The translations under genes and the position numbers were made by a program. Positions 24,441 through 37,018 of a stretch of DNA of 64,000 nucleotides are shown here, piece after piece. This DNA comes from Sinonovacula constricta (taxonomy: Eukaryota; Mollusca; Bivalvia; Cardiida; Solecurtidae). Every line of letters begins with the position of its first letter. Position 1 is the first letter of the stretch. The notes under the pieces are model-generated. The model did no database searches and was not told the DNA's origin. It worked only from the letters and a program-made list of their open reading frames with translations. The DNA is taken from contig CM017571.1 of NCBI GenBank assembly GCA_007844125.1, positions 32,968,613-33,032,612 on the forward strand. Direction: 5' to 3'.

Positions 24441-26294
24441 ATCTTTCCTCGTTGCGCTTAGTAACGTTGAAACACAAATATTTTGTTTTTTCTTAAACTG
24501 TTGCCACTTCATAATCTCTCCAATGTACTTAAAATAATTACCAGTTTACGCACGGAACCCCTTTTAAGTATATTGGAGCCGGAACTGGTAGCCAGCCTGT
24601 AAACATTCTTCCAAATTAGCTATATAATTAAACGCATTGTCTTTTTGTTGGCTAAAACAATACAAATGAATGAAATTCAAATTAATTATTAAATGTTAAC
24701 AAATACCAACTTGTTATACAGTTAGCATAATATCTTTTTGCATATTCAATCTAGCGCAATAACGACTGTTGTGCCTTTATTTACTTTAAATGATGAATAC
24801 AACTTAAACAAAAAGGACCTTTAAGTTGTTTTTAATTGTAGAAATTTGAAGAACGCAAAATTGTTAGAATATAGTAACACTTTGTTTGTAACAGCAATGG
24901 TTGATTGACCTACCTGAAATTTAATCTACATTAATCGTGTTGTCAGCCACCACCGCTGGAAATGCATTGAAGATTCAATTCTGGTAACATTTTATCAACG
25001 TACATCCACGATAAAATTCCTTTGATCTGACAAAAGTAACAAATACATAATTATATGCCATTATACAAACGGATGTATGCCGTTTTGTATATAATTGTCT
25101 GCACTCAGAGAGCTTCCTTGTATAAGAGCTAATTGTAAGACATAATTATCGCTCTTTTCGATATGAAAAATAACAAGTCACACTATACATAAAATGAGTG
25201 AGCTTGGTTAAAGTGATTAAACAAAGAATCGTTAGCAGCTGTCACATTTTAGGGTGTGTTTTCTTCATGGACTTTTGTGCATGATAGCAATTGACGTTTC
25301 CTCGGACGGGTTGTAGCCACGCCTACGATAGCAACGGGCCCACGCTGTAACTGTGTTGGGCAAACAATAACCAAAATTGCGTCGCTACCATAAAACATGT
25401 GCAAATTATGTGCACTTTGCGATTGGGAATATAGATGCCCAAACGTGTCCATTCGGATAGACTTATATATAGTTAAAAGCACGATTTTGCATTGTCTTAA
25501 TGTAGATATTTGGAAAGAAACTTGCTCTTCGATGATAACTATCTTCACGGTTCTTTTAAAAATGCCTCAGATTTTAGTGAAAATAGTCTTAGAAACTGAA
25601 TCAAATTCTGAATCACCTTAAATCAAATTGTAAAAAGTTTTTGTTTATTGAACACTATTTGAATGATTGTCCGTGTAAGTTTTTATTGGTTGCTCTTTAC
25701 TTTACGAAGTGCGAGTTAAGTACTAAAATGAGATTATTATATACTCAATTAAATCGTACATAGCAATATACACATTATAATATATTGTTGTGCATTACGA
25801 TTCTTACATTGCAACACAAACGGGACAAGCTTTTATAGTGCTAATTTATATGTTTGTATTTTCTATTCTATTCAAATAAGCCAAATGGCGACGTCGGCAA
25901 TGTTTGAAGTGTTAATTGCACTTCGACAGTGTCTTAAAACTGCGAACCCATGATTCTGACTGGTATGTCAGATGTCATAGTGTAATGTTTTAATCCGAGT
26001 ATAGAAGATGGCCATGTTATGTTAGGTTAAGTAAAATAGTTGTCATTTCGCTTGTATTTTGTTAAAACGAAAGATGATTTTTCTATTTTTAAATATTATT
26101 AAATACATCTTTAATGCACAGAAAACAAACACATTTGTGGATGATGTCAATGATCAACAATACAAAGGGAACAACGAAAATGTCCTATAAGAATTGACAC
26201 ATATATAAATTTGACCTACCTAGAACTACTAGACAATGGTTAAACGTAAGATTAAAAAATACGAAAACACAGAGATATTTCACTGCAACAGAAA

Positions 26295-26395
26295 AAAACA
26301 AGTAACCGCCTTGCAACGGTCAGTTGGCAAAAGGACCGACTGGGTTGCTTTAACCTGGTTACTGGAGCGCTCCAACCTCGCACTTCTTGATGTGT
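26295..26395 (+). repeat. Unclassified dispersed hairpin repeat, copy 2
   Basis: Shares GTAACCGCCTTGCAACGGTC, the hairpin CAGTTGG...CCGACTG and TAACCTGGTTACTGGAGC with the copies at 20648 (minus) and 57228 (plus). Confidence 0.65.
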
Positions 26396-27515
26396 TTTCT
26401 GTTCTTGTAAATAAAAATATCCCATCTGGGTGAGACAACTAAAAGCAAGCACATGCATCAGTAAAACTGATAAAATGTATATTATATAGCAACGAAATAA
26501 CTATTATTATAATCAACTATGTACATTGTACAGGAGATAAAAGCCTCAGTAACCTAAAAGTTCCAAACGACAGATTTGTTTAAAATAAAACCGTCCAAGT
26601 GATGACATATAAAAAGAAAAATATAATGACAGCATACGATAAAAGTGCAGTAACATATATATCAGAGTTTAAATGTGACATTTAAAAATCACGAAGGAAA
26701 TCATCGAACTTTAGAAAACAATCGAAACCAGAATCGTGCATTTTATTTTGTAAATATGTAACTTGTGGGTGTGTGTTTGCTGAATCTTTAATAGAAAAGT
26801 TTAACTGAACTTTGTTGCCATATACAGTCTGCTAAATATTAACTAACATAGGTTTTGCTTAATGAAAACAAAGTATTAACACGTTCTCACAAATAAATAG
26901 TTCACTTCTATAATATCACTGTCTTTTCTTACATACACTACTGATGTATACAATTTATATATCAAATATAATTTATGTCAAAACAGGATCTTTATTCAAC
27001 GTCTTTTACATTTTAACCTAGCTGTTGTATTAACCGAACAAAACTCATTCTTTTGCTACCTGAAAAACAAGAAAAAGTTCGGTTTTGTAAGTCTGTTAAA
27101 CTTTTCCGACAACTTGTCGTAAAAATACTATTACTCAGTCGACGTTGACCACCTGCACGAAGATAACAGATGTGTCGTATCGTGATTAGTCTACCATATT
27201 TGCCGTCCCCTTGATCGAACTTTATGACACTGTAAACAGGATAATTTTTGAATAACATTGTGTGAATCGTAAAATACAACCAAAATGAGTTCAAAACATT
27301 CAACTCAACATTTTCGCTAACCTAGTATCCTGCCGTTGGAAATGTGTTGCATAAAATGAAATGCCCGATAAACGAAATACTCAGGAACAGGGACGAAACA
27401 AACCGTATTATGCCGATGCAATCCGGACAATCCAAATGCATAAAAGCCTAAGGAAGCATGAACGCGATTGCACGTAAAACGGGTCCGTGCATTCGCAATT
27501 ATACTGCTTGCCCTA

Positions 27516-27559
27516 GCGTGCGTTCAGCGTTCGTTCAGCGTACGTGCAGCGTGCGTTTG
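27516..27559. repeat. 11-bp tandem repeat, four units
   Basis: Four units of GCGTNCGTTCA stand head to tail, notably GC-rich against the AT-rich surroundings. Confidence 0.8.
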
Positions 27560-28239
27560 GTAACAAAATATAGTTGCACCCCTGCCTGATTACCAGTTTC
27601 ACTATTTTCCTTATTTTGCACTGACACATGAAATTACTAAAACATGATAGCATGAATCCGTGTTTAAACGGAATCCCCTATAATACAGTATTTATACAAA
27701 GAGAAACTAAACAACAATATCAGGAAAGGTGTCTATTTTGTACACTCTATGGATTATGTCGTGTTAAGTAAGAAAAGTAGAATACATTTGTAACACTGTT
27801 TACTTTTTTTGGGAAGTGGATTAGTTTCCGATAGAAGTGGGAGAATGTTAAAATAGCAACGCAATTATAATAATCTATGCTAGTAACAAAACGCCACCTG
27901 TTCGGTTTCAAACTATGAGGTGATTATTTATTCAGTACTGTATTGTGCTTGACACTGATTAGCGACCAATCAAAAACACTGAATTGCCTATGCCAGATGC
28001 ATTGATGCTTTGTTAAGATACGGATAAGTATATGTTGTAGATTGCCTGCGGCGTCAAGGAAATAATGTTGGCCTACTTTTTCGCAAAGTTATATGCCCCT
28101 GTGACCGTGATTAAGTATTCAGATGCCCCGACAATCCTGATTTTAGTTTTCACACACCGTGGGCTCGGTGCATTTATTGCGTCTTTGGATGGCACTATAT
28201 TTCTATAAATATATAAATACTCTATCTATCTACTTACAG

Positions 28240-28511
28240 AAAGCCATTACTACCATGCCAATGCCACCGTTTTCTAACCTGAAAATGAGCTACAAGAAAG
28301 GTGTCAAAATGGTATGCATGGATTGTATGTATGCAATCACCCCACTGATAGAAAGTGTTGAATCCTTGGTAAACAATCTGATGGTGATTCTGGAGAGGAT
28401 GCGCAGAGTTCAGTTTGTGACCCATGCCCTGTTAAGGTTGTCACCCCTGACATGCAATGAAATCAAGGAGCCCCCACCACTGCCTAAAGAGCTACAGCAA
28501 GATTTGTTAAA
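28240..28511 (+). CDS. Gene B coding exon 5
   Basis: The acceptor is cttacag, the donor AA|gtaagc; 90 codons plus 2 nt starting in phase 0, which fits exon 4. The reading is helical with two Cys-rich stretches (MVCMDCMYA and PLTCNEI) and a proline-rich end (KEPPPLPKEL). It may form the last helical part before the linker to the protease domain. Family not recognised. Confidence 0.88.
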
Positions 28512-28635
28512 GTAAGCGTTCCATTTTCAATATACACACTCGGCTGCAGACTAAGTCTACTTTACCTTTTTTCTAACTACTAAATTTGCTCTTTTTCTAT
28601 AACATTCTTTATAAGAAGCCTTATTTACCTGATTG

Positions 28636-31600
28636 TAGTTGGACTGGGTGGTTGTATGTGTGTAGTGACAATGGAACTGGGTGTCATTAGGTGTGTGGTG
28701 TCGATGGAACAGAGTGGCAGTAGATTAATTGTAGTCAATGAACTGGATGGCAGAAGGTTGGATGTATTTAGGGAACTGGTGTGTGGTGGTCATGGAACTG
28801 GGTGGCAGTAGGTGTGTGGTGGCAATGGAACTTGGTGGCAGCAGCTGTGTGGTGGCCATGGAGCTTGGTGGCAGTAGGTATGTGGTGGCAATGGAACTTG
28901 GTGGCAGCAGCTGTGTGATAGCCATGGGATTTGGTAGCAGTAGATAGGTGATGGCCATGGAAATGGGTGGCAGTATATGTGTTGTGGAAATGAAAGAATT
29001 TGCCCATATATGGACAGTGACCATAGTACTGGCTGCCACGAGATGTATGTAGGCTATGTAACTACTTAGCAGTAGGTTTGTGTTGGCCATTATTGACAGT
29101 ATATAAATTGTAGTCATGAAACCTGGTGTCAGAAGTAGGTGGTGACCATGGAACAAGGTGGCAGAGAGTAGGCAGTTTCAAACTACTTTTGTTGCAGTAG
29201 GTGGCCATCTATTTGGGTGACAGTAGCATTGTGGTGGACATTGAACTGGGTGGTAGTAGTTGGGTATTGATAGTGGAAGTTGGCTGCAGTATGTGGATGT
29301 GTGGATGTGATTATAAATCACAGTAGATAGCAGTAGATGTATGATGACCAAGGACCTTGATGGTAGTAGGTTTGTAGTGGACATGCAACGGATTAGCAGC
29401 ACGCTTGATCTTGCCATGGAACTGGGTGACAGTAGATAAGTTCTAGCCATGGAACTGGGTGCATCAGTAGGTTGGCGGTGACCATGGATGGGCAATGATT
29501 ATTGGCCATGGAACTGGATGGCAATAGTTTGTCAGTTGTCATTGCATTGTAAGGGCCATGGAATTGGTTCACAGCATCAAGTATAAATTGCTTGCGATCT
29601 AGGTTGCTGTAGATTGATGGAGGTCATGGAACTGGGTAGCAGTAGATAGGTGTGCTTATAGAACTTCGTAGCAGTATATGGGCAGTGACGATGAACATGA
29701 GTGGCCGGGTTTTAGTAAGTGTAAGTAGATGTGTATTGGTCATGGACCTCGGCGGTGGTATGTGCTTGTGCCTTTAGAAATAGGTGGCAATAGATGGGTT
29801 GTTAACCTAAAACTGGATAGCAGTAAATAGATAGTGACCATAGAACTGCGTGACAATATATGGGTTGTAACTAAGGACCTGATGAAAGTAGGTGGACAGT
29901 GACCATGTACCTGGGTGGCAGTAGGTGGGAAGTGATCATTGGCCATGGAATGTGGTGGCAGTAGGTGGGCAGTGACAATGGAACTGGATGGCAATAGATG
30001 GGCAGTTACAATGTACCTGGGTTGCAGTAAGTGGGCAATAATTATTGGCCATGGAACTGGATGGCAGTAGGTGGGCAGTGGCCATGGAACTGAGTGGCAG
30101 TAGTGGCAGTAGGTGGGCAATTGACCATGGAACTGGATGGCAGCTGGTGGAAAGTGGCCATAGAACTGAGTTGAAGGTAGGTATGATTATAGAACTGTGT
30201 AGTGACCATGGACCTGGCTACCCGTAGATGGAAGAACAGAGTGGAAGTATATGGGTTGAAGCTATAGACCTGATGGAAGTTGGTAGGCAGTGACCATGGA
30301 TCTGGGTAGTAGAAGGTTGGCAATGACCATTGACCATGGAATGGGGTGGCAGTAGGTGGGCAGTGGCTATAAACCTGGGTAGCAGTAGATGGGCAGTGAC
30401 CACAGAACTGGGTGGCAGTAGGTGGGCAGTGGCCTTGGAATTGGATGGCAGTAGGTAGGCAGTGACCATAGACTGAGTTGCAGTAAGGAGGTATGATTAT
30501 AGAACGCTGTGGTGGCCATGAAACTTGCTACCCGTAGATAATATAGCCATGGAACTAGGTCACAGATAGTTGGCAGTGCCCATAGAACTGAGTGGCAGTT
30601 GGAGGGTGTAGATATCGAACTGGGTAACAGTATATGTGTAGTGACCATTGACCTGGCGAGTAGTAGATGCTTGTAGGCACAGAAATATCTGACAGGAAGT
30701 GGGTAGTGACCATGGAACTGGATGGCCGAAGAAGGTTGTATTCATGGAACTAGGTGGCTATAGGTGGGTATTGACCATGTAACTGGATGGCAGTAGGTTG
30801 GCGACAGTCTTAGGAAAAGGGTGACAGTAGGTGGGTAGTGGCCATAGAACTGGATGGCAGTAAATGGCGAGTGACCATGGCACTTGGTGGCAGTAAGTGG
30901 CAGGAGTCGGCTGGTGACATTGGAACTGGTTAGCAGAGGGTGGGTTATGACCATGAAACTGGATGGCAATAGGTAGGCGATAGCCATGGAACTGGGTGGC
31001 AGTAGGTGGTTAGTGACTATGGAACTGGATGGCAGTAGGTGGGTAGTGACTTTGGAACTGGATGGCATTGGTGGGCGATAGCCATGTAACTGGTTGGCAA
31101 TAGGTAGGATTTAAGTATCCAACTGTGTGGCAGTAGGCGGGTATTGACCAAGGAACTGGATGGCAGTAGGTGGGAAGTGATCATGGAACTGGATGGCAGT
31201 AGGTGGATAGTGATCACGGAACTGGATGGCAGTAGGTGGTCTGTTGACCATGAAACTGGATGGCAGTAGTTGGGCGATGGCCATGGAACTGGATGGCAGT
31301 AGGTATTTTTGACTATCCAACTGGATGGCAGTAGGTGGGTAGTGACCATGGAAGTCGGTGGCAGTAGGTGGGTAGTGATCATGAAACTGGGTGGCTGTAC
31401 GTGAGCGATGACCATGGAACCGGATGACAGTTGGTGGTTGTTGTTTATCCAACTGGATGGCAGTTGGTGGGTATTAACCATGGAAACCGCTGGCAGTAGG
31501 TGGTTGATGACCGTTGAAATATCGCCAGTAGGTAGGGGTGACCACGGAATTAGGTGGTTGTAGGTGGCTGTTGATTATCCTGCTGGATAGGTTGGAAGAG

Positions 31601-32060
31601 ACCATTTAAATGGATGGAAGTAGGCCGATAGTGAACATGGCACTTGGTGTCAGTGTCTGGTTAGTAACCATGGAACTGGGTAGCTGTAAGTGGTAGTTAG
31701 AGTGTGGTTACAATGGAACTTGGTGGTAGTGGGTGGGTGGTGGCAATGGAACTGGGTGGCAGTAGGTGGGTGGTGGCAATGAAACTGGGTGGCAGTAGGT
31801 CGGCGAAAGCCGTGAAACTTTGTGGCAGTAGATGTGAAGTGACCATGAAACTTGGTGGTAGTAGGTGGGTAGTGGCCATGGAACTGGGTGGCAATATATG
31901 GGTTGTGACCATGGAACTGGGTGGCAGTTAGTGGGTTGTGACCATGGAACTGGGTGGCAGTAGGTGGGCGATAGCAATGTAAATGGATAACAGTAGATGT
32001 GGAGTCACCATAGAATTGGGTGGCAGTAGACAGGTAGTGACAATGAAACTGGGTTATGGT
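28636..32060. repeat. 33-bp minisatellite, about 3.4 kb (about 100 units)
   Basis: Units close to ATGGAACTGGGTGGCAGTAG followed by GTGGGTAGTGACC repeat head to tail, with 33 bp in the best-kept units (31700-31990) and indels elsewhere. Because 33 is a multiple of 3, several frames stay open for hundreds of bases on both strands and give long His/Pro/Thr-rich or Gly-rich repeats. These are by-products of the period. The same repeat recurs inverted at 63771-64000 in the matching intron of gene D. Confidence 0.95.
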
Positions 32061-33849
32061 AATAATTTTCAGAATACTGATGGGGCATAGAGTAAGCCAT
32101 GTCCGTCTTCCCATCCGTATTTCCAACTTGGATTTTTTATTTCTGAATTATTTAATTTGAAGAACTACAACTATACAATTTATATTTGGTTAATAATTTG
32201 GTTTGTAAAATCAACTTAAGGTTCATGTTTTTATCACCATCTACCTATTTTAGAGATGGTTTGCCTATTTTTAAGACATTTAAACGCAGGCAAGGGTAGC
32301 CAAGTTAAATGAAACGTTCATGCGTCTGTCTGTACCTATGTTTTCATTTATTATTATTATAGTGTTTGTAGGTAGTAGTCTCTGTGATTATATTTACTGC
32401 CGTTGAATGTTATTGTAAGTTGTCTCACTTTGAGGAATCAATTGTTTCTACAGGGTTTGTCTCAGAGAATAAACTTAAAGTGTTAACACAGTGAATAAAG
32501 AGTTCCTGCTTTGCACAGGATTCAATTAAAGACAATGTCTGTCTCTAGCACAACAGAAATATGTTCCACGTTTTTGCACTATAGGTTGTGAAGACAAAAG
32601 ATAAGTAGGGCAATTTATATACATATAGAGAGAATACCAGGTTAATGTTGATGTAGATAAATGTAGAGATGTCAGCGGATATGCGGATATCCGGATATCC
32701 GTTCGAATCATCGGATATCCGAATCGACTTTGGTATCCGGATAATCGCTTAAAAATGAATAATTTTAAACATTTAATTTAATGTTTTGGCCATTTTGCTA
32801 AGTTATCTTTCTGCTGTCATGTCAGTGTGCATTCACGCATACGCAGGTGTAACGGATTATCGACAGGTGGTGAGAGGTGGTGACACGCAGTATCGTATAT
32901 TTGGCATCACAATTTTAGAAATGTGCTAAAGTATGATGGTATGTTTAATAACATGCTAATTAACAACCAACGTTTGAAGCTTCTACTGATCCATTTTGTT
33001 TAGCGAATACTATCTTTGATTTTGTTGATGAACTTAACAGTTTTAGAAATGTGCTAAAGCTTATGTAAAATAAATTGCCAATTAACAGCCATTGTTTGAA
33101 GCTATGACTTATCCATTTTGATTAAGGATTATTATCTTAAGTTTCGTTTGTTAGGCTTTAATAAGAAGAGATAGAGTTAGAGAGTCTACAATTATGTAGA
33201 CAATAAACAGGGTTGTCGGCAAAGATCAGTTACTCATGTTTAATTAAGTCCGTTTGGATTGTATGAATGAATTGATGAATTTATTATGTTTTCATTCGAT
33301 CACGGTGATCTTGACTTATTCACATCAACTTCCTAAGCAAATCATTAGTTATGCCTTCGAATCTTCAGTCCGATGTTTGGCGACATTTTTGAGGTCCGTA
33401 GACAAATTATTAAAATGATGAAGTGCCTATGCCTATGGAAATGTTTATTTAATTATTTCCATTGAAATGACGAATTAATTATGTCATAAATGTTATCATG
33501 CGAGGTTAAGAAAGTCAGAAAGCACTCGGCAGAGCCTCGTGCTTTCTGATTTTCGGGCCAAGCATGATAATATTTATCTATATCAACACTAACCTGGTAT
33601 TCTTTCTATCCCACCATCAACAGTTTTTTCAAAGGGAAACATTTAAATTTACCGTTATTGCTCCTCCCCTACATGATCTGACATTCCAATGCAATACGCG
33701 AAATTCATGCGCGTGCATAGAGTAATTCGGCCATAAGAAATAGTTCTATTTTACATTAAAAAAAGACAATCGACATGTTATTTCTTTTTTTATACCACCA
33801 TCTCTGTAAATATCGGTTGATATTACCCGTGTGATAAAGATGAGCTTTA

Positions 33850-34065
33850 TCAACCGATATTCGCGAACCTGCTCAAACCTGAGATAGTTACATATTCAAG
33901 ATCAATTCCCTTCTCAAAAATGTTCGGATTAAGGCCAAACTTTGCCTCGAAATCCTCGTAGCTCATCTCTGCAACACTACTTGGGTTTTCACACGATTCT
34001 TCATCACATTCTTTCAATTCAAACCAAATAATTTCAAAACAACAGGGACTCACATAACCTGACAT
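33850..34065 (-). CDS. Small open frame inside the foldback element, 71 codons
   Basis: A complete open frame begins MSGYVSPCCFEIIWFELKE and is acidic (SYEDFEAKFGLNPN, then EKGIDLEYVT). Its 3' end runs into the left terminal repeat. Composition is more protein-like than most chance frames here, but there is no splice or homology support. It may be a piece captured by the element. Function unknown. Confidence 0.3.
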   Translation of the reverse strand: MSGYVSPCCFEIIWFELKECDEESCENPSSVAEMSYEDFEAKFGLNPNIFEKGIDLEYVTISGLSRFANIG

Positions 34066-34242
34066 TTCGACAGTTGTTTTTATTTTTGCAGACTACAAAT
34101 TCGTACTTTTATTACTATTCCTAAACAGTTTTAATCATGTGCCTGTACTGAAAATGTGTATTTTGATTAACAAAGCCTCTATATTTTTTTTGTTCACAAA
34201 TTTTCTATATTATTGTTAAATACAACTTCGGAAGTTCAAAAC

Positions 34243-34322
34243 TGTCCGGTTAGCTCAGTCGGTTAAGGCGCCGCTACTTCAATTTTCAATTCTGCAGGAC
34301 GGAGATCGAAACCGCGCTCATC
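34243..34322 (+). repeat. tRNA-like segment inside the foldback element
   Basis: A box A-like GGTTAGCTCAGTCGGTTAAG is followed after about 40 bp by a box B-like GGAGATCGAAACC. The long gap and altered box B argue for a SINE-type relic and against a working tRNA gene. Confidence 0.5.
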
Positions 34323-34772
34323 CCTTTTTTTAATGACCTCGTTTGCTCTATTTAGCCAATCTTTATATAATGGACATTTTGGGGATGATCACAAGCATAA
34401 TTACGAGATAGATGAGTTGCGTTCACGTAGGACTGATCGTTTCGTCAAAAAAGTAGTCCGGCTTAGAGCAGGTGCGCGACTATCGGTTGATAAAGGTCAT
34501 CTTTATCACACGGGTTATATCAGCCGATATTTACAGAGATGATGGGATAAATATGCTTTTCGATGTATCAAAGATTTTGTGATGCAGCGGTATCACAGTG
34601 CTTAGAGTGCTTGTATTTTTCTGTGTGTATCTTACTGTTTTATTGTCACGGTACCTTTAACTTGTATGTTGTACGTCTTCCTATTGCTGGCTGAATTTAT
34701 TTAATTTGTTGGAATCATACATGAAGCACCTTGTCATGTTTTTGTTCTTATTGTATTTTGGTTAATTCACAG

Positions 34773-34886
34773 GAAACCTTTTGTGACTGGCTGTGGAACC
34801 ATATATGGGGAACTTGTCATTCATGTCAAGTCGGCTATCAATGAGCAACAAAAAGAAGACATTGAATGTTGCCTGAGTCTTTATGG
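34773..34886 (+). CDS. Gene B coding exon 6
   Basis: The acceptor is ttcacag, the donor GG|gtaact; 1 nt plus 37 codons plus 2 nt. It reads KPFVTGCGTIYGELVIHVKS, then AINEQQKEDIEC. It connects the helical region to the protease domain. The counterpart in gene D (61689-61803) is 1 bp longer and out of frame. Confidence 0.9.
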
Positions 34887-35328
34887 GTAACTTGTTCTTC
34901 ACATTATTTATTGTTTCAAGTACATGTGTCTATGGAGTGAGGTGCAGATTGAAAAATAAAAGATGTTGTGGTCTTCAATTTTGGAGATTTAGATGTGTTT
35001 ATTGGTATTAAATAAGTTTTAAATGGTATTATTATTCAGACAATAATTTATTAATTAATTTAATGTATCATTCACTTCAAGTATTTTAATGCCCATGTGT
35101 TAGTATGTGTTTAGGCCACTTTATTATGAATTATGCACACGGATGGAGAGAGAGAGAGTGTGAGTGAACGAAAGGTGGAAAGTGGGAGACAGAGAGAAGA
35201 AATGGTTAACAGTTCATTTGATTTCTTAAAGTAGAGGCCTACTACTCTACTATTGCAGCAATTTTATCTTAGTTTGAGATACACTTACACTGTATTGTAA
35301 GAATAATTTTCTGTTGTTTTATTTTTAG
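34887..35328. other. Intron 6 of gene B
   Basis: Short intron with a small GA-rich run near 35145-35160; nothing else seen. Confidence 0.85.
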
Positions 35329-35891
35329 CTATTTGTTTCCTTACAAAATTGAAGTTTTACTGCCAAAATGCAAAAAAACAGCTATCAACCAGGAAGACCT
35401 TATTGTAGCAAAGAAGATCAATGAATCAAATGGTGTAAAAAAGGAGAGTTTGGGGTGCTTTGTTGACGTTAAGTACAGGGAAAAGGACGATCCAGAGGTC
35501 CACTTTATAACCTGCCATCATTGTCTTGAAGGTTGCTATAACGACGTGTCAGTTACGACACAAACTGGGTGTTATGAGAACATTGGTTCGCTGAAGCATT
35601 TTCACAGGGAAGCAGACATTGCCCTGGTGCAAGTGCAGAAATGTGATTTGATTTCTAAAGTGTTGCAATATTCTGATGGCGTAACGAAATTGGACAAGTG
35701 GCATTTTTGTCAAGAGGGCTATTATAATGGTAGACATGTCTACAAGGTTGGAGCTACATCTAGAAAAACAACGGGATATATTGTATCTGACAATTACCAG
35801 GGGAATCGTGAAAGTTATGCTGATAATCTCCCACCAGATTCCTTTCTGATCTCTCCTAACAATGCTCTTAACATTGAAGCGGACATGCCAG
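35329..35891 (+). CDS. Gene B coding exon 7: first part of the trypsin-like protease domain
   Basis: The acceptor is tttttag, the donor CCAG|gtaatt; 1 nt plus 187 codons plus 1 nt. It reads GCFVDVK, then HFITCHHCLEGC, then READIALVQV. In trypsin-fold proteases the catalytic His sits in a TAAHC-like motif and the catalytic Asp in DIALL; TCHHC and ADIALVQV occupy these places with a spacing of about 32 residues. Near the end KVGATSRKTTGYI is the expected strand region of the second barrel. Gene D has the same motifs (FISCHHC, RADIALVQV). Confidence 0.92.
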
Positions 35892-36257
35892 GTAATTTTC
35901 TCATGTTTTCTTTTCTTTTATTGTCTTTAAAATATGAGTCACAGTACGGAAATTACTTGAAGAACAATGTTAGTTATGTTTGTAGATATATAAAGAAATT
36001 AGGGATGTGACCGTTAGATTAATAAGTCCTGACATTATTAAAGATTATGACTTTTTCATTTTCAGCAACTTTTTCTTCTCTTTCACATATCCCATCTACA
36101 TGTGTAAACGAGACTGTGAATGCATTTATAGTAACACAATAATCTCCTGTATATGCTAGCAATGATCATGTGATGTGTTGCATGACATGGTTGTGTTATT
36201 ACCCACATTCTTACCACGTTCTTCTAACATATATGGTATGTTTATATATTTATCAAG

Positions 36258-36488
36258 GAGATGATGCTGTCGATGAGGTATACTTTTCCTACAAGGGCGA
36301 CAGTGGGTCTGTCGTGTGTGGCAAACTTCTTGAATCAAGAGAGGGACTTGTACTAGGTCTTCTTCATGGACGGTTTGTGGGCGATGTGAATTTCCCAGAA
36401 CAGAGCACTTATAGTTACGCAATCAAAATGAACTCCGCCTTGAACAAGCTAAAGGACCAATATCCTGAAATTGAATCAATTAAACCTT
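36258..36488 (+). CDS. Gene B coding exon 8: catalytic-serine part of the protease domain
   Basis: The acceptor is atcaag, the donor T|gtaagt; 2 nt plus 76 codons plus 1 nt. FSYKGDSGSVVCGK holds the catalytic serine motif GDSGS; GLVLGLLHG and the final helix SYAIKMNSALNKLKDQYPE are typical for the last strands and C-terminal helix of the fold. The frame stays open past the donor to a TAA at 36562. However, the matching terminal exon at 37700 and the conserved donor favour splicing. Confidence 0.9.
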
Positions 36489-36859
36489 GTAAGTGTTTGC
36501 TTCTCCTGCTATGCCTCTCCATTTGCTCACCACACTTCTGTGAACTTACAGAAACAGAATAATTGAGCCTTTGTTGGGATTCTAACCTCTTACCAAAGAC
36601 CTCCCTGAAACTAGATTGGATCATATCCATCAGATCAATAGATGCTATGGGAACCAGCTACCTGAGAAACTGCTACAGTCCTACCACCTTATAAATACTG
36701 AGAGTTAGGTTTAATCCAACACTGGTTCTACTCTTAATCCCAGTGTTTATTACATCACTGATAGGCCACTGTAGTTGGCTTTAGCACTAAGCTTAACAGG
36801 AGCAGACACATGAGCTGCAGCTAGAATTTTACATAGCACTTCAATACTGGCTGGGCTCT

Positions 36860-37018
36860 CTGTCTATTTACAGTAGCTTTAGAAATGCCCTGTAAATAAA
36901 CCATCGGAAAGATTGTAACAATCCTCTCTTCTTGCACAAAGATGATGACACACACAGTCACACCCTTATTCTAGAAGCAGACAGCTGCAGCTTGGACATG
37001 TCATTAAATGGAGCAATA
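36860..37018 (+). pseudogene. Broken counterpart of gene D candidate exon 8b
   Basis: Aligns with 57394-57564 (minus). The shared stretch is CCTCTCTT-TTG-ACAAAGAT and then GTCATTAAATGGAGCAA. In B the acceptor tttcag is changed to ttcaat and the frame has an early TAA. A following gtaaaa donor remains. Confidence 0.6.

Larger units (their letters stand above)
22501..28239. other. Intron 4 of gene B, about 5.7 kb
   Basis: The first 800 bp mirror 1150-2273, followed by the Gypsy relic at 23280-24440. From about 24450 to 28239 I see no exon. A dispersed hairpin repeat lies at 26295-26395 and an 11-bp tandem repeat at 27516-27559. Open frames on both strands near 25249-25621 have no splice support. 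Confidence 0.7.
33791..34549. mobile_element. Foldback (TIR) element with internal tRNA-like segment
   Basis: The ends are inverted repeats of about 85 bp (33791-33877 against 34464-34549), both carrying CATCTCTGTAAATATCGGYT, ACCCGTGTGATAAAGATGA and TTTATCAACCGATA. Each end also folds on itself through TATCGGTTGATA/TATCAACCGATA. The element is about 760 bp. Inside lie a tRNA-like segment and a 71-codon open frame (minus). There is no transposase, so it is non-autonomous. It lies in intron 5 of gene B. Confidence 0.85.
28512..34772. other. Intron 5 of gene B, about 6.3 kb
   Basis: More than half is a 33-bp minisatellite (28636-32060). It also holds a foldback element (33791-34549). Between 32060 and 33790 I see only AT-rich sequence with a small run of GGATATCCG-type palindromes near 32675-32735. 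Confidence 0.85.

Noticed and set aside
25249..25621. Overlapping open frames on both strands in intron 4 of gene B
   Set aside because: No splice sites in phase, no homology to the family and no repeated copy.
28725..32126. Long His/Pro/Thr-rich and Gly-rich open frames on both strands
   Set aside because: They are translations of a 33-bp tandem repeat whose period is a multiple of three; no splice sites or start context support a gene.
34243..34322. Functional tRNA gene
   Set aside because: Box B is altered, spacing is too long and it is part of a foldback element; the same reasoning applies to 3588-3646 and 46196-46420.
36488..36562. Gene B ending by read-through of the exon 8 donor to TAA at 36562
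   Set aside because: The donor is kept in both B and D, and a terminal exon of equal phase, length and sequence exists in both, which favours splicing.
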